Shown: positions 21,000 to 35,176, counted from the first letter of the stretch. The stretch: DNA of 64,000 nt from Batillaria attramentaria (GCA_018292915.2 JACVVK020000192.1:673501-737500), one strand, 5' to 3'. A program made the numbers and translations. Notes: generated by a model from the letters alone, not told the origin.

Positions 21000-21658
21000 G
21001 GTGTGCCCTTCGACTTTTATTTCTCCTGCGAGATACTGTTTATTACCGCGGAGTTAAACTGACGCAATCTCTGTTGCTTGGTTTACTATGTCAGGACTGA
21101 CATCCCCCCCCTCCCCCACTCCCCTCTCATTTCTTGGGTCATTAAAACCGTCAGCGAGCAACAAACGTTTTGAAAGGTTTTTGATTCGCAACACATGTCA
21201 TTTTGCTTTTGCTGTCATGTGTGTGTGTGATTTATGATAGACAACAGCGCTTGAATAAGTCAGTCATATGATTATGGTGGCCGCCACACACGCTGACGCT
21301 GCATCACGGATGCGGTTTTTGTTGTTCTTCTTCTCTCTCTCTTTTTTTTTTTTTTTTTGGGGGGGGGGGGGACTACTTTACTATAAGTTACAGGAAATTT
21401 AGGGTGCTCCCCCTGGCGGGAGCCGGCGCATCACCGAAATACAGTGCGACACATAAGTATGTATTTGAATGTTTTTTTTTTATTACTGCACTACACTACA
21501 CATCACAATACAGTCTATATTAAAAAAGAAAAGGGGAAAAGAAAGAGAAAAAAAAGAAAGAAAGAAAACTTTATCACCTACGTCCCTAAGTAAATCATCA
21601 CTTAGTGGGAGTGTCAAGACACATCGCAAAGAAAGAAAGAAAGACAGACAGATACCAT
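21000..21658. other. No gene recognised
   Basis: Contains T- and G-runs at 21339-21371. No coding or repeat family recognised. Confidence 0.35.
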
Positions 21659-21830
21659 ACATACATACATACATACATACATACATACATACATACATAC
21701 ATACATAGAAGGAAAGAAAGAAGAAGAAAAGAAACAAAAAGAAAGAACGAACGAACGAACGAACGAAAGACAGAAAGAAAAAGGCAGTAAGGGAAAAAAG
21801 AAAGGAATGAGAGAGAGAGAGAGAGAGAGA
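21659..21830. repeat. (CATA)n and (GAAC)n microsatellites
   Basis: A CATA run at 21659-21707, then GAAA/GAAC-rich DNA, then a GA run. Frames here are tetranucleotide translations. Confidence 0.9.
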
Positions 21831-22111
21831 GCATGTTACACCACTCGTGCGTGTGTGGTTTACCGCGAACACTACCGCTACTACAACGTCACGGTACGTT
21901 ACATTTCCCTCCACGCCCTGCTGACTCTCTCCACAGGAAAACAACGTAAACAAACACAATGTTAGCCCACTGCTCAGACACCTGCCAAGAGCCAAAAGAT
22001 CAAAGCACTGCCTCAAAGGAACACCTACCCGCACACAGGTAACAAAGACTCAGGCAGTGATTTCTCACCCACAAAATTACGTGGGAACTTTTCGTTTCAC
22101 GGTAGCGACTT

Positions 22112-22381
22112 CTAATCACTAGCTTCTGTACAGTGCGAAATGACTTTTGCACCTCTGTCGGTTTGTGTGTTTTTCGCGCAGAGTTTCTGAGCTTTGGTGA
22201 GGTAGGAATGGCCTAGGGCTTTGTTGTGCCAGTGTCTGACCATGTCTGTCATGTAGTTCTGGTATTTTTCGACTCGCGTTTGCTTGGGTACTGATAGCGT
22301 CGACTGTTTAGTATGCATGCGGGAAGGAGAATTGGGCCAACGAATGGTGAGGGTAAACATTATTGTAAAGATCAGTAGCAC
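22112..22381 (-). other. Unrecognised open frame (89 codons)
   Basis: This frame is not low-complexity. It contains residues such as RVEKYQNYMTDMVRHWHNKA and LGHSYLTKAQKLCAKNTQT, a normal mix of charged and aromatic residues. I do not recognise a domain. It may be a decayed transposon ORF or an exon. No splice sites or neighbours support a gene. Confidence 0.3.
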
Positions 22382-22653
22382 AGCGAAATTGGGTAGTGAG
22401 TCAGTGTTTTTAGTGGCTTAATTAAGAAGTTAATGATATGGGATCCTGTTAAGGCTTACCGGATATTGCACAGCAGCTGTACCTACGTAAAGCAACCAAA
22501 GCTGTTGCTGTAAGGAACTTGAACTGAAGTGTGAAACAATACAAACAACCATGACGAATTTCAAGTCGTAATTTCCAAGCGAAACTTTCCAGTGCTGATA
22601 CCGGGGACGTAATTGTGAATGAGTTCTTTGCAATAGCCATTCAATACAAGCGT

Positions 22654-23139
22654 GTTTTTTTTTATTTTTTTTTTTTTGCTGCCACAACTCTTTGCCGACT
22701 CCAGTGATGTTCCTCCCTGATAATGGGTGGAATCCATAAAGGGCTCGGAAGTTGGGGCAATTTTTATTATGCATGATGATGGAGATGAGGATGATGGTAA
22801 GATGATGCTATGGAGGTCCGTGTGGTTTGGGACTGCGGGACAGGGCCGCATTCCACGCTTTCTGTCATAAATATCCCGGCATTAACCAGGCCCGGGGACT
22901 ATGGCACCTGCGATGCCGGCCGTGCAAGACGTGTCATACCAAGGGAAGCGCCCCCAAAGTTGCACCCGTGAAGTGGGTGAAGCTCGGCTGTATGGCAACA
23001 ACCTCCCAATTGGGCCCATAGCACACCCGCTCTGGGTAGGAGCCGACCTGGGTAGGAAAAATCCCGCTTGCCTCGGCTGGGACTCGAATCCGGGTCTCCC
23101 GGTCCATAGTCCGAAGTGCTAACCACTACACTACGGGGG
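22654..23139 (-). mobile_element. SINE B, full length
   Basis: Full reverse copy from a T-run at the 3' end to a tRNA-like head (GGGACTCGAATCCGGGTCTC, then AGTGCTAACCACTACACTAC). A perfect 17-bp duplication CCATTCAATACAAGCGT flanks it (22637-22653 and 23140-23156). The young target duplication and intact head indicate a recent insertion. Confidence 0.92.
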
Positions 23140-23299
23140 CCATTCAATACAAGCGTAAAATTAATTTATCCTGTATTGTAATTAGAGAGCAGAGCGAGTG
23201 AATGTGCAGAGCGAATGCCGGAATGAATGTACCATCTGATCAGTGTGATAGTAACTTGCATGTATGTGATAGTGTGTTATATTCTTGATTTTAAGTAAT

Positions 23300-23450
23300 T
23301 TTACAGGTCACGTCTTTGTGTTACTCTTTTTTTTTAATGTGTGCATTTGTAGTCTTATTTATGAAAATATTTCTGGTTTACTAGTATGCGGGATAGAAAA
23401 GCTGTTTTTCTTTTCGGGATCAATAAAGTATTCTGTATTCTGTAATTGTC
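23300..23450 (+). repeat. LINE-like 3' end with (TATTCTG)n tail
   Basis: GGGATCAATAAAGTATTCTG is followed by TATTCTGTAATTG. An AATAAA signal and a short repeating tail identify a non-LTR element end. The coding part is not visible. Confidence 0.55.
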
Positions 23451-23503
23451 TACCATCCTGCCTACGGACCAAGCACTCAAACAACCACTGAAAGTACCGC
23501 TAC

Positions 23504-23983
23504 GACCGGCCCCCGTAGTGTAGTGGTTAGAGACCCGGGTTCGAATCCCAGCCGAGGCAAGCGGGATTTTTCCTACCTAGGTCGGCTCCTACCCAGAGCG
23601 GGTGTGCTATGGGCCCGATGGGGAGGCTGTTGCCACACAGCCGAGATTCACCCACTTCACGGGTGCGACTTTGGGGGGTGCTTCCCTCAGTATGACACGT
23701 CTTATGATGTGGATGATTATACGGCCGGCACCGCAGGTGCCGTAGTTCCCGGGCCTGGTTAATGCCGGGATATTTATGACAGGTAGCGTGGAATACGGCC
23801 CTGCCCCCCAGTCCCAAACCACACGGACCTCCATAGCATCATCTTACCATCATCCTCATCTCCATCATCATGCAAAATAAAAATTGCCCCAGCTTTCGAG
23901 CCCTCCGTGGATTCCACCCACGACCAGGGAGGAACACCACTGGAGCTGGCAAAAAGAGTTGGGGCAGCAAAAAAAAAAAAAAA
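23504..23983 (+). mobile_element. SINE B, full length
   Basis: tRNA-like head CCGTAGTGTAGTGGTTAGAG then GGGTTCGAATCCCAGCC, body, and a poly-A tail (23970-23986). Target duplication AAAGTACCGCTAC at 23491-23503 and 23984-23996. Compared with 41732 it lacks part of the anticodon-stem region. Confidence 0.92.
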
Positions 23984-23996
23984 AAAGTACCGCTAC

Positions 23997-24820
23997 TAGC
24001 GCACGGACCACCTCAGCGGCCACGTCCATGTAAAAATATCCCGAGTGGGGGGTACCATACCACTGCCACTGCGCCACCAGGCAGTCACCATCCTGACCGC
24101 ACCCCGCGGGGCGTGTTTCCCCCCACCCCGTTAACAAGCTGGGAAGAAGCCAGCCACCCATACAAACACCTATGCAAACACACTGCTCTTTTTTTTTGCG
24201 GTGGACAGCAACACCCGAACAAAAACCTACACACGCGAACCCAGCTAAGCGATGTTTACTCTCAATCGTGTACTCAAACTCGCTATTCTGATGACCTGTC
24301 AGGGAAAAAGCGAGTGCTGAACAAAAAGCTCTAATCGCCATGGAGCTGATAAACACTTAGGCCCATTTTGCATACAACGGCAGCCGAGAGTGGGACTGAA
24401 GATGTCGCACCTCGGCAGCAAAACGGCTACCGGAACAGACGAGGGGATGATGGGAAAATATTTGTTCGATCTCGGGTGTTTCGTTAACTAGGTCGGGTAC
24501 GTGATGAAGGGCCGACCAGGGGCCATCGCTAATTGGATAATTAGGCAGGGTTCAAAGGGCACGACCCTGGGATGGGTTAAGAGGATCCGAAATGGGGGGG
24601 GGGGGGGGTGTTAGACCTCACACAGTTTTAGTTTTCAGACTAGGGCGTTAGTGTGAAGATCTGGAGAGAGATATTGTGTGATTTGTGTGGGGCATCTGCT
24701 TCCAGAGAAAGATTTTATTGGTCAATCCCGGTCCACGTGATAAATGCAAACATACTGTATTCTGCCGGCGGAAGTGTGAGATTGCGAGTAAGCGAGCATG
24801 TGCAGATACACATGCCAGTG
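23997..24820. other. No gene recognised
   Basis: Frames at 23868-24356 on both strands are mostly SINE B translations running into unrecognised sequence. A G run lies at 24594-24608. Confidence 0.4.
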
Positions 24821-24899
24821 TGTGTGTGTGTGTGTGTGTGTGGGGGGGTATCTTACTTATTTTTCTCGTTTTTAGTCTCTCTTATTTTGTATTATATCC

Positions 24900-25003
<104 letters not shown>

Positions 25004-25037
25004 CTTATTTTATATTATTGTCTTAGTATAAGGAGCG

Positions 25038-25182
25038 GAGTGGGTGGGTGGGTGTTTGGGGGTTTAACGTCTTTTTCCACCACATAGGGTGATATCAAAG
25101 ACGGGGCAACGATGAAAAGGCCAGCACAAATATTTGGCCCCAACCGGGATCGAACTCACGACCCGAGCATTAGAAGTCCAAC
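25038..25182 (-). mobile_element. SINE A, 5'-truncated
   Basis: Tail TTTAACGTCTTTTTCCACCA, body GATATCAAAGACGGGGCAAC and head (GATCGAACTCACGACCCGAG) are clear. The copy ends at AGTCCAAC. AAGGAGCGGAG and AAGAAGCGGAG flank it as a near-perfect target duplication. Confidence 0.88.
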
Positions 25183-25199
25183 AAGAAGCGGAGCGAATG

Positions 25200-27281
<2,082 letters not shown>

Positions 27282-27369
27282 TGACAACTCTTTAGCTTTC
27301 AACGGTAGATGATTTTGGCCAGTGACCAGTTTACAACCTTGCCGTTGCAAAACTACAGAAATTAAGTAA

Positions 27370-27559
<190 letters not shown>

Positions 27560-27561
<2 letters not shown>

Positions 27562-28060
27562 CTGTGCACTATCACAAACATTAACACTACGTTCATTGAC
27601 ATTCATTTTGTCAAGCCACCAACCAGCCCGCCGGACTGACTTCAGCCCAAAATGATTCATTTTCCCCACAAAGCAAACCTCCTACACGACTGGACCGTCT
27701 AGACAAGTCGAATACTTTCAGATCTCTGTGCTAATACTTACTGGCTTTGCAATGACTCTCTCCCCGGTTATTTCTCGGGAGGGGTGGGGTCAAAATTGCG
27801 GAGTGTTTCGGGTGTCAGTCCGACTTTCGGGTACCAATCCGAAACACGTTCACGACGACTGGTCTCGGGGCAATGGTCGACTGCTCTCAAAGCCACGTAT
27901 AATTATGAAATATGAGCATGCGTACGTTTGGATATTGTAGTCACGTGTAAGTGAAAGTCGGTTTCCCTTTCCCAGTCTCACATGGAGAATCCGAAATGTA
28001 AAGGTGTTTGTTTGTTTGTTTGTTTTCTGGAGGGGGGGGGGGTTGTTGTTTGTGTTTTGT
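27560..28060. other. No gene recognised
   Basis: Ordinary mixed sequence with no recognised repeats or domains. Confidence 0.35.
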
Positions 28061-28064
28061 CGTG

Positions 28065-28132
<68 letters not shown>

Positions 28133-28134
28133 TC

Positions 28135-28202
<68 letters not shown>

Positions 28203-28210
28203 GTTGTTGT
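28060..28210. repeat. (GT)n microsatellite
   Basis: A long GT run with one TTGTCTTTG interruption, followed by (GTT)n and then T- and G-rich runs to 28330. Confidence 0.95.
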
Positions 28211-28330
28211 TGTTATTTTGAGTTTTTCTTGTTTTTGTTTTTTTTTTTGTTTTTTGTGTTGTTTGTTTGTTTGGGGGGGGGGGGGCGGGCGGGCGGGGGG
28301 GGGGGGCTGCCGGGATAGAGGGGGGGGGGG

Positions 28331-28880
28331 GGATCTCACATTGAAAATGGAAGCACTCAGTGCTGCTGTTTGTCTGTGCGAAAGAAGGGGGCCACATACA
28401 GTTAACATAATACAGTTGGATTTCAGTTGGTCTGTGTGAAAGAAAAGGCCTCTTTTTGTCCCAGAAAACGATTTTCACTTCCATGGTGCTACAACGAAAA
28501 GTCGTGTTCATGTCTACATTTCAAACACCTGGCTTCACCTGAGAGTTGTAGTCATCAACACTTAAGAAGAATCGTAACAGCACAGGAGTAAACAAAACCT
28601 CCGCCATATCGATTAATCTCCGTGGGGTTATTACTGAATTGCAACCGAATGAACAAAGCTCTCTCCCCAAGGCAGTCTTGGCACGTTTCCATACGGTCAG
28701 CTCTGACGCCAAAATTCAGTCGTATTTTTGTCGTATTATGCGAACATATCTTGCGATCAAAGCCCCGTGAATATCTGTATTCTTAATATACAGGAATTAT
28801 AGGTTAGCAGATCCCCTTAGAAAGTAAGCGACGTTCTGATGTAGAGAAAATCATGCACTCGGCACGCTCTTAAACGTAAA
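28331..28880. other. No gene recognised
   Basis: No repeat family or coding frame recognised. Confidence 0.35.
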
Positions 28881-28884
28881 GCCC

Positions 28885-28990
28885 TGAAACTTGTCACTCA
28901 CTCACTCGCGGCGTTAAGCCCTAAATAACAAACTAACTAACCACTCACTCATTCACTCACTCTCGCCTTTTGCCCCTTCTGGGGCATTGG
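28885..28990 (-). repeat. LINE-like 3' end with (GTGAGTGA)n tail
   Basis: On the minus strand: CCCAGAAGGGGCAAAAGGCG then GAGTGAGTGAATGAGTGAG. The same tail type follows the RT fragment at 63285-63410, so this is probably a related LINE end. Confidence 0.45.
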
Positions 28991-29012
28991 CCACCGACAA
29001 GAATTGCCCTGA

Positions 29013-29279
29013 GCCCGTATGTAAAACTCGAGGTTAATTTAACCCACGGCTATGGGTCTAACCCAGACTAGGACAAAAGAAACCCAAAAAGAAAATTAAA
29101 TTTAAAAAAAGAAGCGAAGAAAGAAAGACAAAAATCCTTCTATAACGGCTCAGGCACCTTGCTGGAATGGACCCGCTTCCTGATTAAAAAAAAAAAAATT
29201 AACCTAGAGCTAGTTTAGTTGGAGGTTAGACTCTAACCCGGGGCTAAACTCCCTAACCCCGACTTTTACATGTGGACCC
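29013..29279 (+). mobile_element. MITE D
   Basis: Ends: left GCCCGTATGTAAAACTCGAG and right, reverse-complemented, GGGTCCACATGTAAAAGTCG. They form imperfect inverted repeats, with GTTA and TTAACC/TTAGCC words just inside. An A/T-rich interior with CCTTCTATAACGGCTCAGGC and CTGGAATGGACCCGCTTCCT is shared with the copies at 37924 and 42616. Confidence 0.75.
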
Positions 29280-29599
29280 ATGCCTCCCGGTCCTGGGCCA
29301 GTCCCTCCAGCTGACCCCACCTGAAACTTGTGCTTGCAAACAATGAAAGTCTCAAAGACCGACTGTAAAAATAAAAAAAGTGCGCAGCCTTGCGCAAGAT
29401 GTAAAAGCTTTTTACTTTTGAAACGATTCTGCTCTTACGGGGTGACGGTAAATAAACCCTCATGATAGAAAATCTTCACTGTCTGAACACCGGAACCCTG
29501 ATTTTGCACCAGAACTGATAAAACGCTGCTCAACAAATGATTAACGGCACCAGAGACATACGGGAAAGGGATGAGACACTTACGAAGCGTGGAAAAGCA

Positions 29600-29645
29600 C
29601 GTCAGTTAAACCCCCAAACACCCCCCCCCCCCACACACACACACA
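29600..29645 (+). mobile_element. SINE A tail fragment
   Basis: GTCAGTTAAACCCCCAAACA followed by a C run and a short CA run. Confidence 0.45.
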
Positions 29646-29734
29646 TGCTGTATGCTCATTTTCTGTTCCACGGCCGGCCTCTCCATGATCTTTAACATGC
29701 ACACTCGATATTCATGCAGCGTGTCAGTCGGTGC

Positions 29735-29895
29735 ACACGGAGGTACCGTAATCGAGTCTGCACATGAATTATGACTCGATTTGGAGGGGGAAAATCCCTA
29801 ACCAAATCCCTGATCACCAAGACGTTCGAATCCTGCAGCTCAAGGTCTGCAGGCGGATGCCTCATGCAACCACTGGGCCAAACACCAGTACTGAG
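29735..29895 (-). mobile_element. SINE D
   Basis: On the minus strand: head TTTGGCCCAGTGGTTGCATG and GCAGGATTCGAACGTC, then body ATCGAGTCATAATTCATGTG and GACTCGATTACGGTACC. It pairs with the copy at 12560-12712. Confidence 0.65.
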
Positions 29896-30068
29896 AATCA
29901 CTGTGAGATCAGTAGCCGAGACGCGTGGGTCTGCGCAGTGCACAGATGTAAACGCGTCGTCTCAGGCTTATTGGGAACAGAGTTAGGAGATTATCTGGCC
30001 TTTTCGCCGTATGCACCAAACTTGAGAGATCACGCCGCCGTACGGTGTACAGATGACACGGTATGGTT

Positions 30069-30071
<3 letters not shown>

Positions 30072-30143
<72 letters not shown>

Positions 30144-30165
30144 AACAGACAGACAGACAGACACT
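30072..30165. repeat. (GT)n(GA)n(CAGA)n microsatellite
   Basis: The same order of units as at 27182, suggesting an associated retroposon tail or repeated expansion at similar seeds. Confidence 0.9.
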
Positions 30166-30288
30166 GAGACAGAAAGACAATGATACCTGACAAGGATCGT
30201 GACAAGGTCAGACAGACAGACAAATCAATTCATCATTGAAGTTGTATTTTCCAGCGGTATAGATATTGAAACAGTTGTTCACACAGCC

Positions 30289-30293
<5 letters not shown>

Positions 30294-30355
<62 letters not shown>
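30294..30355. repeat. (CA)n(GA)n microsatellite
   Basis: A CA run followed by a short GA run. Confidence 0.95.
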
Positions 30356-30799
30356 CACATTAATTCTAATCTCGCCTACTAAACCTGCAACCTCCCGCGA
30401 TTTCAAAACCAACCAGATACAAGCACACCTGCAAAAAAAAACACACATCACCAAGCTGGATCGTTTATCACCACAACCAACAGCTTTACCACCAGGCCGG
30501 ACACACTGAATGGAGAATAATGATGCCACTTACCGGTCCCCCCCCCCCTCTTCCCTCCTCCCCTGTCCCTGTTCCCTCCTCGCCCCCGCCCCCACCCAGC
30601 AGAGCCGTGAGTTACTGGGCAGCACGGAGTTCTCTTACCGCGGGGGTTATCGGGGGGGGGGGAGAGAGAAAGGGATCCTGAAAAAAGAAAAGAAAGAAAA
30701 AGGAAACACAGAACAAAACAAGAAGCTGGTTCGATGTATGAGATTGTGCTGTTGTGTGAAACGTGTCAGCCACGGTGACCCATTGGTTTTAAATTATTC

Positions 30800-30965
30800 G
30801 GTTTGTTGGTTGGTTTGGTTGGTTTATCTGTTGGTTGTTTCGGGATACATGTATAACGGTCTCTCTTCCAGCACATAATGGTGAAAAAAAGACGGGACAA
30901 CGGGGAAAAACAACAACAAAAACAGCAACAATACAATATTTTGGCACCCAGCTTCGAAGTGCTGT
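30800..30965 (-). mobile_element. SINE A-like, degenerate
   Basis: Reverse orientation: (GGTT)n tail, CTCTTCCAGCACATAATGGT, AGACGGGACAACGGGG and AATATTTTGGCACCCAGC. Strongly diverged in sequence but in the expected order. Confidence 0.5.
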
Positions 30966-30999
30966 CGTGGAATTCACTGACTGAAACACTGGTTCCGAC

Positions 31000-32500
31000 A
31001 GTGATGTGATTAAATGTGTGCAATCGCAACAAACAACCGCAAACAGTGTGTTTCTCAAAACCCTACAACTGTGCAAAACGCGCAGTCAACTCTGTCACAG
31101 TTGCAGCGTCTTCAGCGCTTTGGAGACCCGTATAAAACCAGAGCGTGAGTTTACTGTGACGTGACGTCATTGTGCTTTTGGTCAGTGAGTGAAACACATC
31201 GCTAAAGCGCCTAGCGGGTGTTGCGTGCTGCACGAGAAGACTAGCCACTGCGAGCTGTGAAATCAGGCTAATAGGGATTTCAGAGAAGCTAAAAACTTTG
31301 TGAATGTGACAGAAAAAAACCCCAAAAAACCAAAGAACCCTGTTGGTGCTTTTTTGGTGAGATTGCAGATCTTTAAGTGTCGTGTTCTTTACGTAGGCTG
31401 CGATGCTCCTCAGTAAAGTTAGACAGGAATCAGGATAAATTGGAACGGGACCTCACTCTGGGTTGAAAGTTATGCTTGAAAGTAAACCTAATTTGGAAAC
31501 CGGTATTTGAACAAGGGCCCGGCTCTTAAAAAAAAAAAAAAAAAAAAGCGAGCGAAGTAGACCCGACTTTTTGGCGAGAACGGACGCCGCATTATTGTGT
31601 CGCTAAAACTGACAGTAACTGTTGAAAGTGAACCTTAGTTTGGAGTGGGGCCTTCCTCTTTGAAAAATAGAGCAAGCGCACCACAGCTGACTTTTAACAT
31701 TCTTGTCGAGAAAAGACGTTGCAAAAGTTTTGTGTCGCCCAAAACAACACAACAATAAAAACAAATACCCCTCCCCGTCCTTCTCCCCCCCCCCCAAAAA
31801 AAAAAAAAAAATAATAATAAATAATCAATATTATATAAAATAATACAAAATAAAGTTAATAACGTAAAACATCAACAACAACAACAACAACAACACACGC
31901 ACACACACACACACACACGCACACACACACACACACGCGCGCGCGCGGCCAGCAAACGTCAGTGTATTGCATTTAGAACTGTACGCATCCTGAAGACAAT
32001 TAGGAGAATACAGGCACACTCACAATCGCCAACGTTGCAAAAACAGAAATTATCGTCTATAAAACCTGGTGAGTTTAGAACCAGGCAAAAAAACGCAATT
32101 ATACCGCTGCAACACAAATAAGTTTATCTCCTGTTCCAGAAGAACTCTTGTGGCCTTCCAAAGATTTCGCTGTACTGACAAAACCTGACATAGATTGAGC
32201 TTATTTTCCCAAGCGATCCCCACTGGGGAAGGGCGTAAGATACAGGCTACAGACGCAAATTGCCAAAAGAAGTGACAACCAGAAAGTTGCACGTGAAATA
32301 TTCCCTCAGTGCATGAAAGACACTGAGAGAGACGGTTCACCGACCTAAAAGTAAAAGAAAGCTAAAGCACAGGCATTGAATACCAGACAGGAGCGACAGG
32401 TGTATTCGGGATATTGATGTATCTGTCATTTGATGTCGCATGAATCTACAGGTGAGAAAAATGCTGGAGGAGGGAATATGGATGAGGTGATAAGTGAATG
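31000..32500. other. No gene recognised
   Basis: Includes A-runs (31530-31549, 31795-31810) and a CAA/CA/CG tract (31872-31946). I recognise no coding sequence. Confidence 0.4.
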
Positions 32501-32502
32501 TC

Positions 32503-32535
<33 letters not shown>

Positions 32536-32538
<3 letters not shown>

Positions 32539-32686
32539 GTGTTTGAGGGTTTAACGTCCAGTTTCCCCACATACGGGTGATATCAATGACAACGAGAAAA
32601 AGGACGACAAAAACATTTTTCCCGACTGGGGATTTGAACTCACGACCTGAGCATTGAAAGTCCAACGCTCTATATCTACCGATCGA
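32536..32686 (-). mobile_element. SINE A
   Basis: TTTAACGTCCAGTTTCCCCA, TGATATCAATGACAACGAG, AACTCACGACCTGAGCATTG and AAGTCCAACGCTCTAT show tail, body and head of a diverged copy. GA tracts bound both ends. Confidence 0.78.
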
Positions 32687-32716
32687 GGGGGGGGGGAGAG
32701 AGAGAGAGAGAGAGAC

Positions 32717-32747
<31 letters not shown>

Positions 32748-33443
32748 TTCGGGAGGGGGGGGGGGCGGAGGTAGTTATTGGTAAGGGATGAACGTTTTAA
32801 GCGCCGCTGATGAACCCGAAAAACAACAACAACAGCAACCAACAGTAGTCGTTCGTGCGAACAGGCTGTGGGAATGCTCAGCTGCTTTATCCTCTTACAC
32901 TACCTTACACCCCCCCCCACCCCCCTCCACTAAAACTTATAACCATCCCCCATTCCTACCACCCCACCCCCCTGCCCTCTATCCTTAAAACTTACCACCA
33001 CCACCCCACTCCTACCACCCACCCCCCGCCCCCACACTCAAAAAAAGAAGCTAATAAAACGCCTGAGAGGAATTGAATGGATTATGAAACTTACAAAACT
33101 TGTTAAACTTTTTGATGTCGGCAGTCTTGTCCCCACCTAACTTTCTTCCATGGCACGGAGCGGCTCAGATTGGTATTTTTCTCGATAACGAAACAGATCC
33201 TGGAGCAATAATTGCACGGGGGTCAGCCGAAATGGCGGATTTTTTCCCTGCTGCTGCTTCGATTCAGAAGTTTCGATCACGATTACAGTTTGGTAAATCC
33301 ACGGGCTTGGAATATGAGCATGCACACATCTTTACATACTAGTAACGTTTTATATGGTTTTCTGTTCGATACAGGCGCCTTTCCATCGCATCTACAAACT
33401 GAAGCCCAGTAAAAGCGAGACTGTCCATTTTCAAAATGTGAGT

Positions 33444-33628
33444 AGTAACAACAACAACAAAACAACAACAACAACAACAACTACCAAAAACAAAACAAAA
33501 CAAAACACAAACAACAAACCAAACAACAACAACAACAGCAATAAAACAAAAAACAATCAAAGAAACAGACAAACAAACAAACAACAACACCAAAAACAAA
33601 ACGAACCAAACCAAACCAAACCAACAGC

Positions 33629-33664
<36 letters not shown>
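33444..33664. repeat. (CAA)n-rich tract
   Basis: About 220 bp in which only A, C and a little G or T occur, in CAA, CAAA and CCAAA units. Polyglutamine- or leucine-type frames here are translations of the repeat. Confidence 0.9.
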
Positions 33665-33665
<1 letters not shown>

Positions 33666-33844
33666 GCCCTCCGATTTCTGCTTAAAGATGTGAGAAAAAG
33701 GGCCCGATTATCAGCAAGAACAGGACTATTATTAACGCGTTACTACGAAGTACAGCCATGTGCATGAACATATTTCAGCCATAATACTTGACCTGAGAGA
33801 AATCGTTCTCAAAACATTTGACAACCCCAGTACCAGCAGGACCC

Positions 33845-33955
33845 GGCAGGGGTCAACTATTTGTGCTGGTCTTTTTCTCGCTGCCCCGTCTTTGATATCA
33901 CCCATACGTGGTGAAAAGGGACGTTAAACTCCAAACACCCACCCACCACCCTCCC
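33845..33955 (+). mobile_element. SINE A, 3' part
   Basis: GTCAACTATTTGTGCTGGTC, then CGCTGCCCCGTCTTTGATAT and CGTGGTGAAAAGGGACGTTA. The tRNA-like head is missing. Confidence 0.8.
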
Positions 33956-33994
33956 GCTCGTAACAGCAGGAACAGTTCACCGCCATCTTGTGAC

Positions 33995-34165
33995 GAGCAT
34001 GGATAGGCAAGCTGTTAAAGCACTGGACTGTTAGTACTCGGGTCCTGAGTTCGAATCCTGACTGAGAGGCAAAGCTTCAGCTGGCTTTTTCCTCGTTGCC
34101 CGGTCTTTGGTATCACCCTTATGTGTTGGAAAAGGACGTTAAACCCGCATATAAGCAACCAGCCA
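33995..34165 (+). mobile_element. SINE A, diverged full-length copy
   Basis: Head (AAGCACTGGACTGTTAGTAC, GTCCTGAGTTCGAATCCTGA), body (CGTTGCCCGGTCTTTGGTAT), and tail (TGTTGGAAAAGGACGTTAAA, then AACCAGCCAACC). The tail variant resembles that at 38564. Confidence 0.8.
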
Positions 34166-34208
34166 ACCATTTTTAAATGACAATAGCGCCGGTAAAACAC
34201 TTCTTCGA

Positions 34209-34620
34209 TTGCGGATTGTCTGTGTGAAAGAAATGCGTCGTTTATCACACCGCACAAAAACACGACTTTACGACAATGTTATGACGTATGCCACTCTCTG
34301 CTACAACATTATCTCAGGTTCTGATCCCTCCTATCTGTCCGCTCTCATTCAGCTCTACACACCATCCCGCAACTTCCGTACTTCCTCCGATACCCGTCTT
34401 CTCCGTATTCCCATCCGTCGGAAATGAAGTTTCAAGGCCAGCGTACGTTTTCATACATTGGTCCTGTAATCTGGAACGGCCTCCCCTCTCACATCCGTCA
34501 TGCTCAGTCGTTAGCAGTCTTTAAGTCTCGCCTTAAAACATCTTTTCTCCATGCAGTAGCACCAACCCCCAATGCCCCTCCCCTCCCCGCTCTCTATCTC
34601 TGCATGCCACCTGCAAAAAA

Positions 34621-34694
<74 letters not shown>

Positions 34695-34800
34695 GTACGT
34701 TATATACGTTGCTTTTATGTTATGTGTATTTTATGTACGCGCCCTGAGCTCTTGTGACATGGGGCGCCACAAATACCCTGCATTATCATTATTATTATTT
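34209..34800 (+). pseudogene. CR1/Rex1-like LINE, RT C-terminal end
   Basis: Two joined frames read TLCYNIISGSDPSYLSALIQ, LYTPSRNFRTSSDTRLLRIP and, after a frameshift near 34425, GQRTFSYIGPVIWNGLPSHI and FKSRLKTSFL. This is the conserved C-terminal tail of CR1/L2/Rex1-group reverse transcriptases (YTPSR-x-LRSS, G-x-R-x-FS-x-x-GP-x-xWN-x-LP, FK-x-x-LKT). A (GT)n expansion (34622-34693) splits the 3' UTR, which ends GCGCCCTGAGCTCTTGTGAC and an (ATT)n tail. The frameshift shows the copy is dead. The catalytic palm is not in the window. Confidence 0.85.
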
Positions 34801-34926
34801 CAAATGGCTTTACAGCAGGAGAAGAATCGTCCTCAAACCTTTCGATGGGAGTAGCACCAGAAGCACTCCCGCCAGTCTCCCACCTTCCGCGCAGTCAGTA
34901 CCACTTCATCTATTTCGTAACCAAGA

Positions 34927-35097
34927 GAGGAGCCGGGACAGCCGAATGGTAGAGCGTTGGACTTTGAATGCTCGGGTCGTGAGTTCGAATCCCGGCTTGG
35001 GCCAAATATTTGTGCGGGCCTTTTTCTCGTTGCCCCGTCTTTGATATCACCCGTACGTGGTGGAAAAGGACGTTAAACTCCCAAACACCTACCCACC
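34927..35097 (+). mobile_element. SINE A, reference full-length copy
   Basis: This is the cleanest SINE A. The tRNA-like head has the A-box GGTAGAGCGTTGGACTTTGA and the B-box GAGTTCGAATCCCGGC. The central region is CCAAATATTTGTGCGGGCCT then CGTTGCCCCGTCTTTGATAT. The tail is GTGGTGGAAAAGGACGTTAA then CTCCCAAACACC. A 12-bp target duplication TCGTAACCAAGA flanks it exactly (34915-34926 and 35098-35109). RNA polymerase III internal promoter boxes and the duplications mark LINE-mobilised retroposition. The central region may be a conserved domain of a broader SINE superfamily, which I could not check. Confidence 0.95.
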
Positions 35098-35176
35098 TCG
35101 TAACCAAGAAAGATACCGATTTCAAATATGTTTTTACTCAAAAGCTATCGTCGTCATAATAGTTAGAATCGTAATA

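Noticed and set aside
34927..35060. Functional tRNA gene
   Set aside because: A and B boxes are present but the acceptor stem does not close, and the sequence repeats in over 20 SINE copies with the same non-tRNA tail. It is a tRNA-derived SINE head.
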